A stretch of 29,258 bases of DNA. Origin: a virus. Made by a program: the position numbers and the translations under genes. Below are positions 1-7,788 of the stretch, piece by piece (position 1 is the stretch's first letter; each line of letters starts with the position of its first letter). A model generated the notes under the pieces. That model was not told the DNA's origin. It saw nothing but the letters and a program-made list of their open reading frames with translations, and made no database searches. The stretch covers positions 1 through 29,258 of the IMG/VR virus record IMGVR_UViG_3300006737_000123; one strand, given 5' to 3'.

Positions 1-60
1 ACAAGATGCGCTCACCGGTGCTAACTTTATAAAAGCTGGTATTGTAGCAGCAACTGGTGC
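1..60. repeat. Terminal direct repeat, left copy
   Basis: Bases 1-60 are identical to 29199-29258. The repeat lies inside the tape measure gene and keeps its reading frame when the ends are joined, so it is best read as the assembly overlap of a circular or circularly permuted genome, not as two real copies. A true short direct terminal repeat cannot be excluded from sequence alone. Confidence 0.97.
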
Positions 61-295
61 AGCACAAATAGCAACTATTTCCAAAAGCAAATTTCAAGGT
101 GGCGGAGGTGACACACCGAGCTTAGATACAAGCGGAGGAGATGCTCAAGCACCCAGTTTTAACGTTGTCGGAGATTCGGGCGTAAATCAACTCGCTCAAC
201 TCCAACAACAACCAGTACAAGCTTTTGTAGTGAGTGGCGAAGTTACGACCAGTCAAGCATTAGACAGAAATAGAGTTGAAAATGCAACACTTTAA
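1..295 (+). CDS. Tape measure protein, C-terminal part (continues from the right end)
   Basis: This open frame enters from the left edge (codons begin at base 2) and stops with TAA at 293-295. Joined through the 60-base terminal overlap, it is in frame with the ORF starting at 27454 and supplies about the last 97 codons of a 679-residue protein. The tail is rich in Gly, Ser and Gln and ends in a Gln-rich stretch followed by FVVSGEVTTSQ, a type of ending I recognise from tape measure proteins of Bacteroidota phages. The protein would set tail length and sit inside the tail tube. The next gene (prohead protease) starts 21 bases downstream. Confidence 0.9.
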   Translation, partial: QDALTGANFIKAGIVAATGAAQIATISKSKFQGGGGDTPSLDTSGGDAQAPSFNVVGDSGVNQLAQLQQQPVQAFVVSGEVTTSQALDRNRVENATL

Positions 296-304
296 AAATA
301 TAAA

Positions 305-314
305 GGTTAAATAA
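305..314 (+). promoter_or_regulatory. GGTTAWATA box before the protease gene
   Basis: GGTTAAATAA lies 12 bases before the ATG at 317, in the only gap between the tape measure and protease genes. Closely related boxes occur at 2043, 4550 and 22014, each shortly before the first gene of a late block. A late promoter element or a translation-enhancing leader is possible. This is a sequence observation with inferred function. Confidence 0.35.
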
Positions 315-316
315 TT

Positions 317-1876
317 ATGAGAATAGTTGAATTGATCATTGACGAGACAGATGAGAATAGCGGCATTGAAGCCGTTAGCTTAGTAGAACAACCAGCCATA
401 GAAGAGAACTTCATCGCATTAAACAAGCATGAGGTACAAATGGCGGAAGTGGACAAGGAAAAACGTATACTTATGGGGGCGGCGCTAATACCCAACAAAC
501 AGATCTACAGAAAGAACGATAAAACCAATGACGAGTACTACATATACTTTAGCAAGGACACAGTCAGGAAAGCGAGCGAATTATTCTTTAAAAGGTCAAA
601 CCACCAAAACGCTACCTATGAGCATAAACAACCTATAAAGGGTACAACCATAGTTGAGTCCTGGATTATTGAAGGAGAGAAAGACAAATCGAGACATTAC
701 GGACTTGATTTACCAGTCGGAACATGGATGGTTTCAATGAAAATAGATGACGAGGAGTTATACAAGAAAGCTAAGAGCGGAGAGGTAAAAGGCTTTTCAA
801 TCGAAGGTTACTTCGCTGACAAGTATGAAATGAGCAGAGAGCAGAGCTTAAAGGACTTACAAAAAGAAATGCTTTTGGATGAGTTAAAAGAGTTGTTAAG
901 CAAAGAAGAATTGGAAAGTTATAGCGATTATCCGGATAGCGTAAAGAACAATGCTAAGAGAGGTATTGAACTAAATGAAGCAGTAGGTAACAAATGTGCA
1001 ACTCAGGTCGGGAAAGTGAGAGCTCGTCAATTAGCAGCTGGAGAGCCAGTTAGTGAGAGTACTATCAAGCGCATGTTTTCCTATTTAAGTCGGGCAGAAA
1101 CTTATTACGATGCTGGAGACAAAGAAAGTTGCGGATATATAAGCTATCTGCTATGGGGTGGCAAATCTGCTAAGTCATGGGCTGAATCTAAACTCAAGCA
1201 AATAGAAAGAGAGGACTTGGCAAGCATGGTTATTGATTCTAATTTCGCTATAATAGATGACAGACTGGCTTACTCATCTAAGACAATGGCTATGAAGGCA
1301 GCAAAAGATGTCGGGGTCAAAGGAGTTCACGAACACGAATACGAGGGCAAGACATGGTACATGATTGGCGAAACTCATGATCTCGATTTATATGGGGGTT
1401 GCCCGAAAGGATATGAAAAAAAGAATGGCAAATGCGTTAAAAAAAAAAGTAAATATGCAGAGGTCGGACCAAGAGGCGGAGTAAAAAGAAGCAAGAAAGC
1501 ACCAAAGAGCGATACCCCGAATAAAAACCCTAAAGGGAAAGGATCAGCTAAAGGAGATGCTGGTACAAGCAGAGGGGCTAAAGTAAGTAAGGCAGATGAG
1601 CAAAGTCTACAAAAAAAAAGTGATGAGTTCAATGAAAAATACAAGAAAAAACTTGGCTATGGAGCTAATATTGGTGCATTAAAAAGCGTATTCCAGAGGG
1701 GACTCGGAGCATATAACACAAGCCATAGTCCGAATGTAACCAGTGCGAAACAATGGGGAATGGCAAGAGTAAATGCGTTTCTTTATTTGATTAAAAATGG
1801 CAGACCTCAAAATGCAAAATATACTACTGATTACGATTTACTCCCAGCTAAACACCCAAAAAGTCCAAAGAAATGA
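317..1876 (+). CDS. XkdF-like prohead serine protease, multidomain
   Basis: A 519-aa protein of three visible blocks. Residues 45-170 resemble the XkdF-type phage serine protease family. H103 (in YEHK) and S161 (in VKGFSIEG) are placed as in the His/Ser catalytic pair of herpesvirus/HK97-type prohead proteases. Residues 205-295 (SVKNNAKRGIELNE onwards) form a conserved helical module found in other phage head proteins. After a basic, Gly/Lys-rich linker, the C-terminus (about 450-515, with GAYNTSHSP) resembles a DUF5824-type domain. The enzyme would mature the capsid by cleaving scaffold and capsid proteins. It lies just upstream of the scaffold and capsid genes, as expected. The fusion makes it much longer than a minimal prohead protease. 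Family call is fairly secure; catalytic residues are inferred. Confidence 0.8.
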   Translation: MRIVELIIDETDENSGIEAVSLVEQPAIEENFIALNKHEVQMAEVDKEKRILMGAALIPNKQIYRKNDKTNDEYYIYFSKDTVRKASELFFKRSNHQNATYEHKQPIKGTTIVESWIIEGEKDKSRHYGLDLPVGTWMVSMKIDDEELYKKAKSGEVKGFSIEGYFADKYEMSREQSLKDLQKEMLLDELKELLSKEELESYSDYPDSVKNNAKRGIELNEAVGNKCATQVGKVRARQLAAGEPVSESTIKRMFSYLSRAETYYDAGDKESCGYISYLLWGGKSAKSWAESKLKQIEREDLASMVIDSNFAIIDDRLAYSSKTMAMKAAKDVGVKGVHEHEYEGKTWYMIGETHDLDLYGGCPKGYEKKNGKCVKKKSKYAEVGPRGGVKRSKKAPKSDTPNKNPKGKGSAKGDAGTSRGAKVSKADEQSLQKKSDEFNEKYKKKLGYGANIGALKSVFQRGLGAYNTSHSPNVTSAKQWGMARVNAFLYLIKNGRPQNAKYTTDYDLLPAKHPKSPKK

Positions 1877-2013
1877 GAAAAAAAAGAACTAAAGAAACAA
1901 AAGGAAAATCGAGCCCACAAGGTGGCAAACGTGGGTGTCTATGCAAGGATAACACATACTCGTCAAAGTGCTGCGATGGGACTCTTAGAGCACAAGGAAT
2001 AGGAAAAATTTAA
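1873..2013 (+). CDS. Cys-rich miniprotein (46 aa)
   Basis: A 46-aa ORF begins with the ATG that overlaps the protease stop as ATGA (1873-1876), the usual sign of translational coupling. A very basic N-terminus (MRKKRTKETKGKSS) precedes a compact core with four cysteines, CLC at 22-24 and CC at 33-34, then the ending LRAQGIGKI. I recognise this CxC...CC pattern as a recurring unannotated miniprotein beside capsid genes of Bacteroidota phages, but know of no function. The cysteines could bind a metal or form disulphides. Position suggests a capsid-associated or DNA-contacting role. The gap to the next gene is 59 bases. Confidence 0.75.
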   Translation: MRKKRTKETKGKSSPQGGKRGCLCKDNTYSSKCCDGTLRAQGIGKI

Positions 2014-2042
2014 ACGAATTTGTAACACGTTAAAAAAGCAGC

Positions 2043-2052
2043 GGTTATATAA
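2043..2052 (+). promoter_or_regulatory. GGTTAWATA box before the scaffold-like gene
   Basis: GGTTATATAA lies 30 bases before the ATG at 2073 and is identical to the box at 22014-22023. It sits in a 59-base gap. It may be part of a late promoter or leader; function is inferred from recurrence only. Confidence 0.35.
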
Positions 2053-2072
2053 TTAAGCAAAACAATATATAC

Positions 2073-2714
2073 ATGGAAAATTCAATTTTAAATAAAGTGC
2101 GTGAGCTTTTAGGTATGGACGTAAACCTTGAACAACGCAAATTAGATGACAGCACAACAACTGTTGAAGCTGAGTCTTTTGAGAAAGGCAGCGAAATCAT
2201 GATCGTAACAGAAGACGAGCAAAAAATTGCACTACCAGTTGGGGAGTATAAAATGCAATCCGGAGAAATCCTTGTTGTAAAAGAGGAAGGCGTCATTGAT
2301 GAGATCAAAGCAGAAGAGAAAGAAGAAGAGGAAACAATCGAAGAGGACTCAAAAAAGGAAGAGGACTACAAAGAAGAAGAAGAGGTCGAAGCATCCACAG
2401 AGGAAGTTAAGCCAGTTAAAAAGACTGTTGAATCAATAGTAAAAGAAACTTTCTTTACTGAAATGGAGGCATTAAAAAAAGAGAATGAAGAGCTTAAGGC
2501 AGAAATAGAATTGCTCTCAAAAGAAGAAATTAAAAAAGAAGAGGTTACAGAGGAAGTTGTACTATCTGAGGAAGTCAAGACTGAGCCAGTTGAAGCGGCT
2601 GCAGATCCAATTACTCACAACCCCGAAAACAAGAAAACAATCGAGCATATCCAATACTCACCAAATAGAACTAAGTCTACATTGGACAGAGTAATGGAAA
2701 AACTCAGCAAATAA
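2073..2714 (+). CDS. Probable capsid scaffolding protein
   Basis: A 213-aa, strikingly acidic, Glu/Lys-rich protein. The N-terminal 80 residues look folded (a VGEYKMQSGEILVVKEEG segment); then comes a long E-rich low-complexity stretch and a predicted coiled coil around residues 125-165, ending in a basic tail. Composition, coiled coil and position directly before the major capsid gene and after the prohead protease are typical of tailed-phage scaffolds, which guide procapsid assembly and are removed by the protease. No sequence signature proves the role. Start ATG is preceded by an A-rich leader without Shine-Dalgarno. The gap to the capsid gene is 26 bases. Confidence 0.6.
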   Translation: MENSILNKVRELLGMDVNLEQRKLDDSTTTVEAESFEKGSEIMIVTEDEQKIALPVGEYKMQSGEILVVKEEGVIDEIKAEEKEEEETIEEDSKKEEDYKEEEEVEASTEEVKPVKKTVESIVKETFFTEMEALKKENEELKAEIELLSKEEIKKEEVTEEVVLSEEVKTEPVEAAADPITHNPENKKTIEHIQYSPNRTKSTLDRVMEKLSK

Positions 2715-2740
2715 TTATTAATAAATAAAAAACAAACACA

Positions 2741-3664
2741 ATGGCAGTATCATTGACATCAACTTATGCTGGAGAGTTTAGCGGTAAATATATTAGCGCA
2801 GCTTTACTTTCTGGATCAACATTGGAAAACGGACTTATTACCGTTATGCCAAACGTAAAGTACAAAGCAGTACTTCAAACCGGAGCTTTAGGAGACATCG
2901 TTGCAAACGCAACATGTGATTACACAGCTTCTGGAACATTAACTCTTGCTGAAAAAATCATTCAGCCAGAAGAATTCCAAGTGAACTATGACATGTGCAA
3001 GAAAGATCTTGTCAATTCATGGGAAGCAGAGCAAATGGGCTTTTCTGCATTCGATAAATTAGCACCTTCATTATCTGATTTCGTTATTGGGTACACTGCT
3101 GCTAAGGTCGCTGCAAAAATGGAAACTAATATTTGGAGCGGTCAAACAGCGAACGCTGGCGAATTCGACGGCTTTTATTATTTGGCTACTGCTGGTGGAT
3201 CAGGTTGCGTTGCTGTAACTGGAACATCTGTAACGGCAGCGAATGTCATTGACGAGATGGGCAAGGTAGCCGATGCTATACCGGCTAGCGTTTACGGAAA
3301 AGAGGACGTATTTATTTACGTTGCTCCTAACGTAGCAAGAGCTTACATTCGTGCATTAGGCGGATTCGGAGCAAATGGCTTAGGTGCAAATGGTGTTAAC
3401 AATCAAGGCACAACTTGGTTTACAAATGGAGCATTGTCTTTTGACGGAATTCCAGTAGTTGTTGCTCAAGGCTTACCAGCTTCTTCAATGATGGCAGCAC
3501 AAAAGTCAAACCTTTTCTTTGGAACTGGATTGATCAACGACCACAATGAGGTACGAGTACTAGACATGGCCGAGCTTGATGGATCGCAAAATGTGCGTGT
3601 AATCATGAGGTTTACAGCTCAAGTTCAAATGGGAATTAACTCTGACGTAGTTATCTACGCTTAG
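2741..3664 (+). CDS. Major capsid protein
   Basis: A 307-aa protein placed after protease and scaffold genes. It begins MAVSLTSTYAGEFSGKYI and has a mid-section (YDMCKKDLVNSWEAEQMG) that I recognise from major capsid proteins of Bacteroidota phages, presumably with the HK97 fold. Late regions rich in Ala/Gly (GGFGANGLGANGVNN) and a beta-strand C-terminus ending MGINSDVVIYA fit. It would form the icosahedral shell. An intrinsic terminator 25 bases after the stop suggests a highly expressed transcript ending here. No long cleavable delta domain is visible, consistent with the separate scaffold. Confidence 0.85.
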   Translation: MAVSLTSTYAGEFSGKYISAALLSGSTLENGLITVMPNVKYKAVLQTGALGDIVANATCDYTASGTLTLAEKIIQPEEFQVNYDMCKKDLVNSWEAEQMGFSAFDKLAPSLSDFVIGYTAAKVAAKMETNIWSGQTANAGEFDGFYYLATAGGSGCVAVTGTSVTAANVIDEMGKVADAIPASVYGKEDVFIYVAPNVARAYIRALGGFGANGLGANGVNNQGTTWFTNGALSFDGIPVVVAQGLPASSMMAAQKSNLFFGTGLINDHNEVRVLDMAELDGSQNVRVIMRFTAQVQMGINSDVVIYA

Positions 3665-3688
3665 AATATACTAACTTGAATATTTAAA

Positions 3689-3716
3689 GGGTGGGTAAAA
3701 TTGCCTACCCTTTTTT
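3689..3716 (+). terminator. Intrinsic terminator after the capsid gene
   Basis: GGGTGGGTAA and TTGCCTACCC form a strong stem (8-10 pairs with two G-T wobbles), immediately followed by six T (3711-3716). It lies between the capsid gene and the 190-aa structural gene. Confidence 0.8.
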
Positions 3717-3737
3717 ATTCACAATACTTAAAAACAA

Positions 3738-4310
3738 ATGAGTTGCGATATTACAAACGGTAGAGTTGAAGAGTGCAAAGATTCGGTTTCTGGATTGAAA
3801 GCCATTTACTTTGCAAACTTCGATGACCTCGACACAGACAACATCACTTACGATGCAACAAATACAGATACAGTTGATGCTTGGGCACCAGCTGCAATTT
3901 TATCTTTGTTTAAATACGAATTAAAATCGAACGAGAATAGCTTTACAACGGCTGTTCAAACGTCACGAGATAACGGAACTACGTTCTTTGAGCAGACTTT
4001 GGCTATTTCTTTAAAGAAACAAGATCAAGCAATGCACAAAAACATTAAACTTCTTGCTTACGGAAGACCAAGAATTATTGTACGCACTATGACTGACCAA
4101 TTTTTCCTTATGGGATTGGCTCAAGGTTGCGATACAACTGCTGGAGAAATTTCTAGCGGTGCTGCTCTTGGAGACTTTAACGGCTACAAGCTCACATTTG
4201 TAGCGAGCGAAGTTTTACCGGCGAACTTCATTGATGTATCTACAGAAGCAGCTTTAAAAACTGCTTTCGCTACTGGAGCTGGCGAAGATGCATCAGTCGT
4301 AACGGCTTAG
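3738..4310 (+). CDS. Probable major tail (tube) protein
   Basis: A 190-aa protein starting MSCDITNGRVEECKD, containing FFEQTLAISLKKQD and AYGRPRIIVRTMTDQFFLMG, then GDFNGYKLTF. This pattern recurs in a single-copy gene beside the capsid gene in Bacteroidota phages. The beta-rich composition, size near 20 kDa, and own transcription unit between two intrinsic terminators argue for an abundant virion protein, most simply the tail tube subunit. A capsid decoration protein is the main alternative. The C-terminal 20 residues are Ala/Gly-rich and may be flexible. Confidence 0.6.
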   Translation: MSCDITNGRVEECKDSVSGLKAIYFANFDDLDTDNITYDATNTDTVDAWAPAAILSLFKYELKSNENSFTTAVQTSRDNGTTFFEQTLAISLKKQDQAMHKNIKLLAYGRPRIIVRTMTDQFFLMGLAQGCDTTAGEISSGAALGDFNGYKLTFVASEVLPANFIDVSTEAALKTAFATGAGEDASVVTA

Positions 4311-4334
4311 CGTTTCATTCCTTTCATAATAAAA

Positions 4335-4360
4335 GGGCACTTTTCGGAGTGCCTTTTTTT
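4335..4360 (+). terminator. Intrinsic terminator after the tail-tube candidate
   Basis: GGGCACT and AGTGCC enclose a short TTTCGG-type loop and are followed by seven T (4354-4360). With the terminator at 3689 it isolates the 190-aa gene as a unit. The region 4311-4563 has no convincing gene; it holds this terminator, the repeated box at 4437 and the box at 4550. Confidence 0.85.
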
Positions 4361-4436
4361 GTTTATATACTAATCAAAGCATTTGTTTAGATTTCAAGCA
4401 TTTTAGTTTAATGGCATTTCTCATGTTTTTAATATG

Positions 4437-4453
4437 TTCGTATATTAGCGAAG
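4437..4453 (+). repeat. TTYGTATATTAGCGRAG box, copy 1
   Basis: TTCGTATATTAGCGAAG in the intergenic region downstream of a terminator matches 15 of 17 bases at 17401-17417, also intergenic. TATATTAG differs by one base from the Bacteroidota -7 consensus TAnnTTTG, so this may be a promoter variant. A good -33 TTTG is not visible (TTTC at the expected spacing). Confidence 0.35.
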
Positions 4454-4549
4454 TATAAAGTTCAGCTAATCGAAGCTATGGAGATAATAGACGGCTTGTG
4501 AGTTTGGATTTTTATTGTTATGCAAAAAGGAACAAAGCGAAAAAAATTA

Positions 4550-4558
4550 GGTTATATA
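4550..4558 (+). promoter_or_regulatory. GGTTAWATA box before the 109-aa gene
   Basis: GGTTATATA lies 14 bases before the ATG at 4564, at the head of the portal gene block. It is the third upstream occurrence of this box along the window and supports choosing ATG 4564 as the start. Confidence 0.35.
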
Positions 4559-4563
4559 TACAA

Positions 4564-4893
4564 ATGATACTATTACAACAAATAGGGACAGAGCAGACTA
4601 TCCGGTTTATACCAAGAACAGAAAGCTACGATGGTTTATTCATTACTGACGATCAGACCAATACGGAGGTGCAAGTGGCTATTGCAAGTACTGTACAAGG
4701 AGATTATTACGATACGATCAACGCTACGTTTACCTTAGTACAGAATCATTTTTACAATTTAGAAATAAGGAATGGCACCACGGTTGTTTATAAAGACAAG
4801 ATATTTTGCACTAATCAAAGTGCAGACTCTTATTCGATTAACAACGGTAAATTTACAAGCCAGTCATCAGACAATGAATTTATAGTTTTATGA
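4564..4893 (+). CDS. Unknown structural-type protein (109 aa)
   Basis: I chose ATG 4564 (MILLQQIGTEQTIRFIPRTE) rather than the GTG at 4498, because the intervening 22 codons give an unconvincing Lys-rich leader and the shared GGTTATATA box lies in them. The 109-aa product alternates hydrophobic and polar residues and looks all-beta, with segments such as YYDTINATFTL and YNLEIRNGTTVVYKDKIF. Similar small beta proteins sit between capsid/tail and portal genes in Bacteroidota phages; their role is unknown to me. The stop overlaps the portal start as ATGA (4890-4893), suggesting coupled translation. A virion role is inferred from context only. Confidence 0.65.
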   Translation: MILLQQIGTEQTIRFIPRTESYDGLFITDDQTNTEVQVAIASTVQGDYYDTINATFTLVQNHFYNLEIRNGTTVVYKDKIFCTNQSADSYSINNGKFTSQSSDNEFIVL

Positions 4894-6761
4894 GTAAAGA
4901 CGTACACATATTAGAATTAGCAGCTTACGAGGCACCAGTAATTTCGGAGAGCAAGAAAGACGATTACGTTTCCTTTGGAGAGGACAATAACTATTATCAA
5001 TTTTTGATTGACTGTTATACCAATAGCACCACTCAAAATGCAATAGTAAATAATACATGTCGGTTGGTATATGGCAAAGGACTAACGGCAAGTAATGCAT
5101 CGCAGAAGCCAAACGAATACGCTTCAATGGTTTCCATGTTCAGCAAGGAAGACGTCCGGAACATGATCAATGATTTAAAATTATTAGGTCAATGTGCTAT
5201 GCAAGTCATTTATTCTAAGGATCGTAAAAAGGTCGCTCAAGTTCATCACATGCCAGTTCAACTTCTTAGAGCTCAAAAGTGCAATGCAGATGGGAAAGTT
5301 GAAGCGTATTACTATTCGGATAATTGGTCTGATATTAAGAATTACCCACCTCAGCTAATACCAGCATTTGGAAAATCAAAAGAGGCTATTGAAATCTATT
5401 TTATAAAGCCGTATTCTGTTGGCTTAAAATATTACGCATTACCCGATTACGTTGGAGCATTACCTTATTGTACTTTAGAGGAAAGCATTAGCGAGTATTT
5501 AATCAATGAAGTAAACAACGGCTTTAGCTCTCGATCAGTAGTAAACTTTAATAACGGAGCACCAAGCGAGGAACAGCAAAGATTGATTAAGAATAAGATC
5601 ATGCAGTCGCTTACTGGTACACAAGGCGAAAAGGTTATTGTCTCTTTTAATAGTAACGCAGAAAGCAAGACCACTGTTGATGCTATGCCGGTGAATGATG
5701 CACCAGATTTGTACTCAACTTTATCCGAAGAGTGCTTAAGAAAAATCATGCTCGGACACAATGTTACTTCGCCTTTATTATTTGGCATCGCATCCAGTAA
5801 TGGCTTTTCAAGTAACGCAGACGAGTTAAAAAATAGTTACATTCTTTTTGAAAACATGGTAATTAAGCCAATGAGAATGCTCTTGCTTGATGGTATTGAG
5901 CAGGTACTTGCCTATAATGGTATTGCATTAAAGATTCATTTTGATGAGTTGCAGCCATTGACCGCAGATGGGGACTTGACTAAGACCGATGAGGCTAAAG
6001 ATATTATAAACGGAATAAATAGCTTGTCACCGTTAGTTGCAAACAAGGTATTGGAAACCATGACACCACAAGAGATACGTTCTATAATCGGCTTAAAAGG
6101 GGATTACACAAAGCCTAGCGTTGCTTTACACAAGGATTTTACTGACCAAGAGGGAAATCAGATGCTAAACAATTTGGATGGAGAGGTCATGGCGCAAACA
6201 TGGGAATTAATAGACGAAAGAGAATTAAATGACGATAACATTGATCTTGACAAATGGATTAAAAAGCATAATAATAAAGGTAAAAGTACTTTACAAAAGT
6301 TTTCAGATGTTATAAAGAGCTTTCCCAGTAGAAGCAGTTATTTGGACAAGTCTATTTACAAGGTGCGTTACAAATATAGCGAAAGGTACAGCAGTCCAAA
6401 TACAAGAGATTTCTGCAAACAAATGATTACCAGAAGTAAAAACGGAGTTGTTTATAGACTGGAAGACATTGACAAAGCATCAAGGGCTGGAGTCAATAGT
6501 TCATTTGGGCATAAAGGTCAAGCGTACGATTTATTTAAATTTAAAGGCGGTGTAAATTGCGGTCATTATTGGAGTGAGCAACTGTACAGATTAAAGAAGA
6601 AAAAAGATGGATCGTATTATGAGGACAAGGCATTAAGCAGTAGTGCAGAGGTTGCATCAATTCCAAAGAGCTACAAGCCGTCTCCTTATGGAAACGCAAA
6701 AAGCAAGATAGCGCCAAAGGACATGCCGGACAATGGACACCACCCAAACTATAAAGGATAA
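4890..6761 (+). CDS. Portal protein with C-terminal extra domain
   Basis: A 623-aa protein. The N-terminal about 400 residues (YTNSTTQNAIVNNTCRLVYG, then a long helical and mixed region with GHNVTSPLLFGIAS) match portal proteins as annotated in Bacteroidota phages. The portal is the dodecameric ring through which DNA is packaged. Residues 500-575 form a separate conserved module: RDFCKQM, YRLEDI, a VNSSFGHKGQAYDLF stretch and KFKGGVNCGHYWSEQ, seen fused to or next to head proteins in this phage group. Its Cys/His residues (C508, C557, H559) could bind metal. The position, upstream of a head-tail connector, fits. The C-terminal function is unknown. Confidence 0.75.
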   Translation: MSKDVHILELAAYEAPVISESKKDDYVSFGEDNNYYQFLIDCYTNSTTQNAIVNNTCRLVYGKGLTASNASQKPNEYASMVSMFSKEDVRNMINDLKLLGQCAMQVIYSKDRKKVAQVHHMPVQLLRAQKCNADGKVEAYYYSDNWSDIKNYPPQLIPAFGKSKEAIEIYFIKPYSVGLKYYALPDYVGALPYCTLEESISEYLINEVNNGFSSRSVVNFNNGAPSEEQQRLIKNKIMQSLTGTQGEKVIVSFNSNAESKTTVDAMPVNDAPDLYSTLSEECLRKIMLGHNVTSPLLFGIASSNGFSSNADELKNSYILFENMVIKPMRMLLLDGIEQVLAYNGIALKIHFDELQPLTADGDLTKTDEAKDIINGINSLSPLVANKVLETMTPQEIRSIIGLKGDYTKPSVALHKDFTDQEGNQMLNNLDGEVMAQTWELIDERELNDDNIDLDKWIKKHNNKGKSTLQKFSDVIKSFPSRSSYLDKSIYKVRYKYSERYSSPNTRDFCKQMITRSKNGVVYRLEDIDKASRAGVNSSFGHKGQAYDLFKFKGGVNCGHYWSEQLYRLKKKKDGSYYEDKALSSSAEVASIPKSYKPSPYGNAKSKIAPKDMPDNGHHPNYKG

Positions 6762-6764
6762 GAC

Positions 6765-7265
6765 ATGGCAAAAGCACTATTAATTACAAGACAAGATATT
6801 GTGCGGTTTACTTCAATGAACGGCAATATTGATACTGACCTATTTATTCAGTACATCAGCATTTCTCAGGACATAGAAATACAACAGATGCTAGGAACTG
6901 ATCTGCTAGAAAAGATACAAGCTGAGATCGTGGCTGGTACATTAGCAAATCCATATTTAGCGTTGCTAACTGATTATATTAAACCATGTTTAATTCACTT
7001 TGCTTTTGCTCGTTATTTACCTAACGGAGCATATACGGTTTCAAACAAGGGAATCTACAAGCATAATTCAGAGAATAGCGATACGGCATCAAAAGAAGAA
7101 ATTGACTATTTAGAGGGTAAAGCCATGCAGACTGCAATGAACTATAAGCAGAGATTCATTGATCACATCTGCTTTAACCAAGCAAGTTTTCCAGAGTACA
7201 ATACAAATAGCGATGGAGATGTTTACCCCGATAACGATATTAACTTTACTGGATGGGTGATATAA
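6765..7265 (+). CDS. Head-tail connector (DUF6712-like)
   Basis: A 166-aa, mainly helical protein starting three bases after the portal stop. MAKALLITRQDIVRF, the IQQMLGTDLLEKIQ segment and the LTDYIKPCLIHFAFARYLP helix resemble small phage adaptor proteins that dock under the portal. I associate this pattern with the DUF6712 family of Bacteroidota phages. The C-terminal tail (PEYNTNSDGDVYPDND) is acidic and likely extended. The connector role is supported by size, helical character and adjacency to the portal; it is not proven. Confidence 0.65.
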   Translation: MAKALLITRQDIVRFTSMNGNIDTDLFIQYISISQDIEIQQMLGTDLLEKIQAEIVAGTLANPYLALLTDYIKPCLIHFAFARYLPNGAYTVSNKGIYKHNSENSDTASKEEIDYLEGKAMQTAMNYKQRFIDHICFNQASFPEYNTNSDGDVYPDNDINFTGWVI

Positions 7266-7325
7266 GATACAAGACGAAAGAAAGAAACGAACAGAAGTTA
7301 AAACTGTATTTAAAAAAATTAAATA

Positions 7326-7778
7326 ATGGCAGACATAAAGATCAGCGCACTAACGGCAAAAGGAGCTAACATAGCTACGACAGACAGATTTGCAATAGCA
7401 GAGGTTGGGGGTGGCTCTTTCAATAGTAAGCATATTACTGGAAGCGAAATAATTGATGGCGTCAAATTAACGACTACACGAGCCGTTTCAAGTTTTCCGA
7501 ACACCTTTAGTTTAGCAGATGCAAACAAATTTCTGACTTTAGATAGCAGTAGCGCAAATGTCTGTACAATCCCACCAAATAGTTCTGTGGCGTTTCCTAC
7601 TGGAACACGAATCGAAATTACTCAAAGCAATAGTGGACAATCACAAGTAGTCGCTGGAAGTGGTGTTACTTTAAGAGCAGCTGGAGGCGCAAGTAAACTA
7701 TCGGCACAATATGCACAAGCTACATTGTTAAAAGTAGCAACAGATGAATGGTATTTATTTGGATCAATAACAACTTAA
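7326..7778 (+). CDS. Small virion surface or fibre-type protein
   Basis: A 150-aa protein. It opens MADIKISALTAKGANIATTD, a start typical of phage fibre and adhesin-like proteins. Residues 85-150 (FPTGTRIEITQSNSGQ, then a VVAGSGVTLRAAGG segment, ending DEWYLFGSI) are a compact beta domain that I recognise as a recurring C-terminal module of phage and prophage structural proteins. Low Cys, high Ser/Thr/Ala/Gly content fits an extracellular beta protein. It lies before the GH54-like tail protein, so a tail-tip or head-fibre role is likely. A 60-base gap separates it from the connector gene. Confidence 0.6.
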   Translation: MADIKISALTAKGANIATTDRFAIAEVGGGSFNSKHITGSEIIDGVKLTTTRAVSSFPNTFSLADANKFLTLDSSSANVCTIPPNSSVAFPTGTRIEITQSNSGQSQVVAGSGVTLRAAGGASKLSAQYAQATLLKVATDEWYLFGSITT

Positions 7779-7788
7779 TTTAATAGAA

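Noticed and set aside
1-60. True direct terminal repeat of a linear virion genome
   Set aside because: The repeat is inside a gene and has the exact behaviour of an assembly overlap; not excluded, but circular permutation is simpler.
2014-2030. CGAATTTG at the head of the scaffold gap as a promoter -7 element
   Set aside because: It lacks the TA at the first two positions of TAnnTTTG, and AT-rich DNA makes such near matches common.
2366-2578. Minus-strand ORF rich in Ser/Thr opposite the scaffold candidate
   Set aside because: It is the antisense of a Glu/Lys-rich low-complexity region; such complements stay open by composition. All other genes are on the + strand.
4498-4563. GTG start at 4498 for the 109-aa gene
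   Set aside because: The extra 22 codons are Lys-rich and look untranslated; ATG 4564 follows the GGTTATATA box and gives a better N-terminus.
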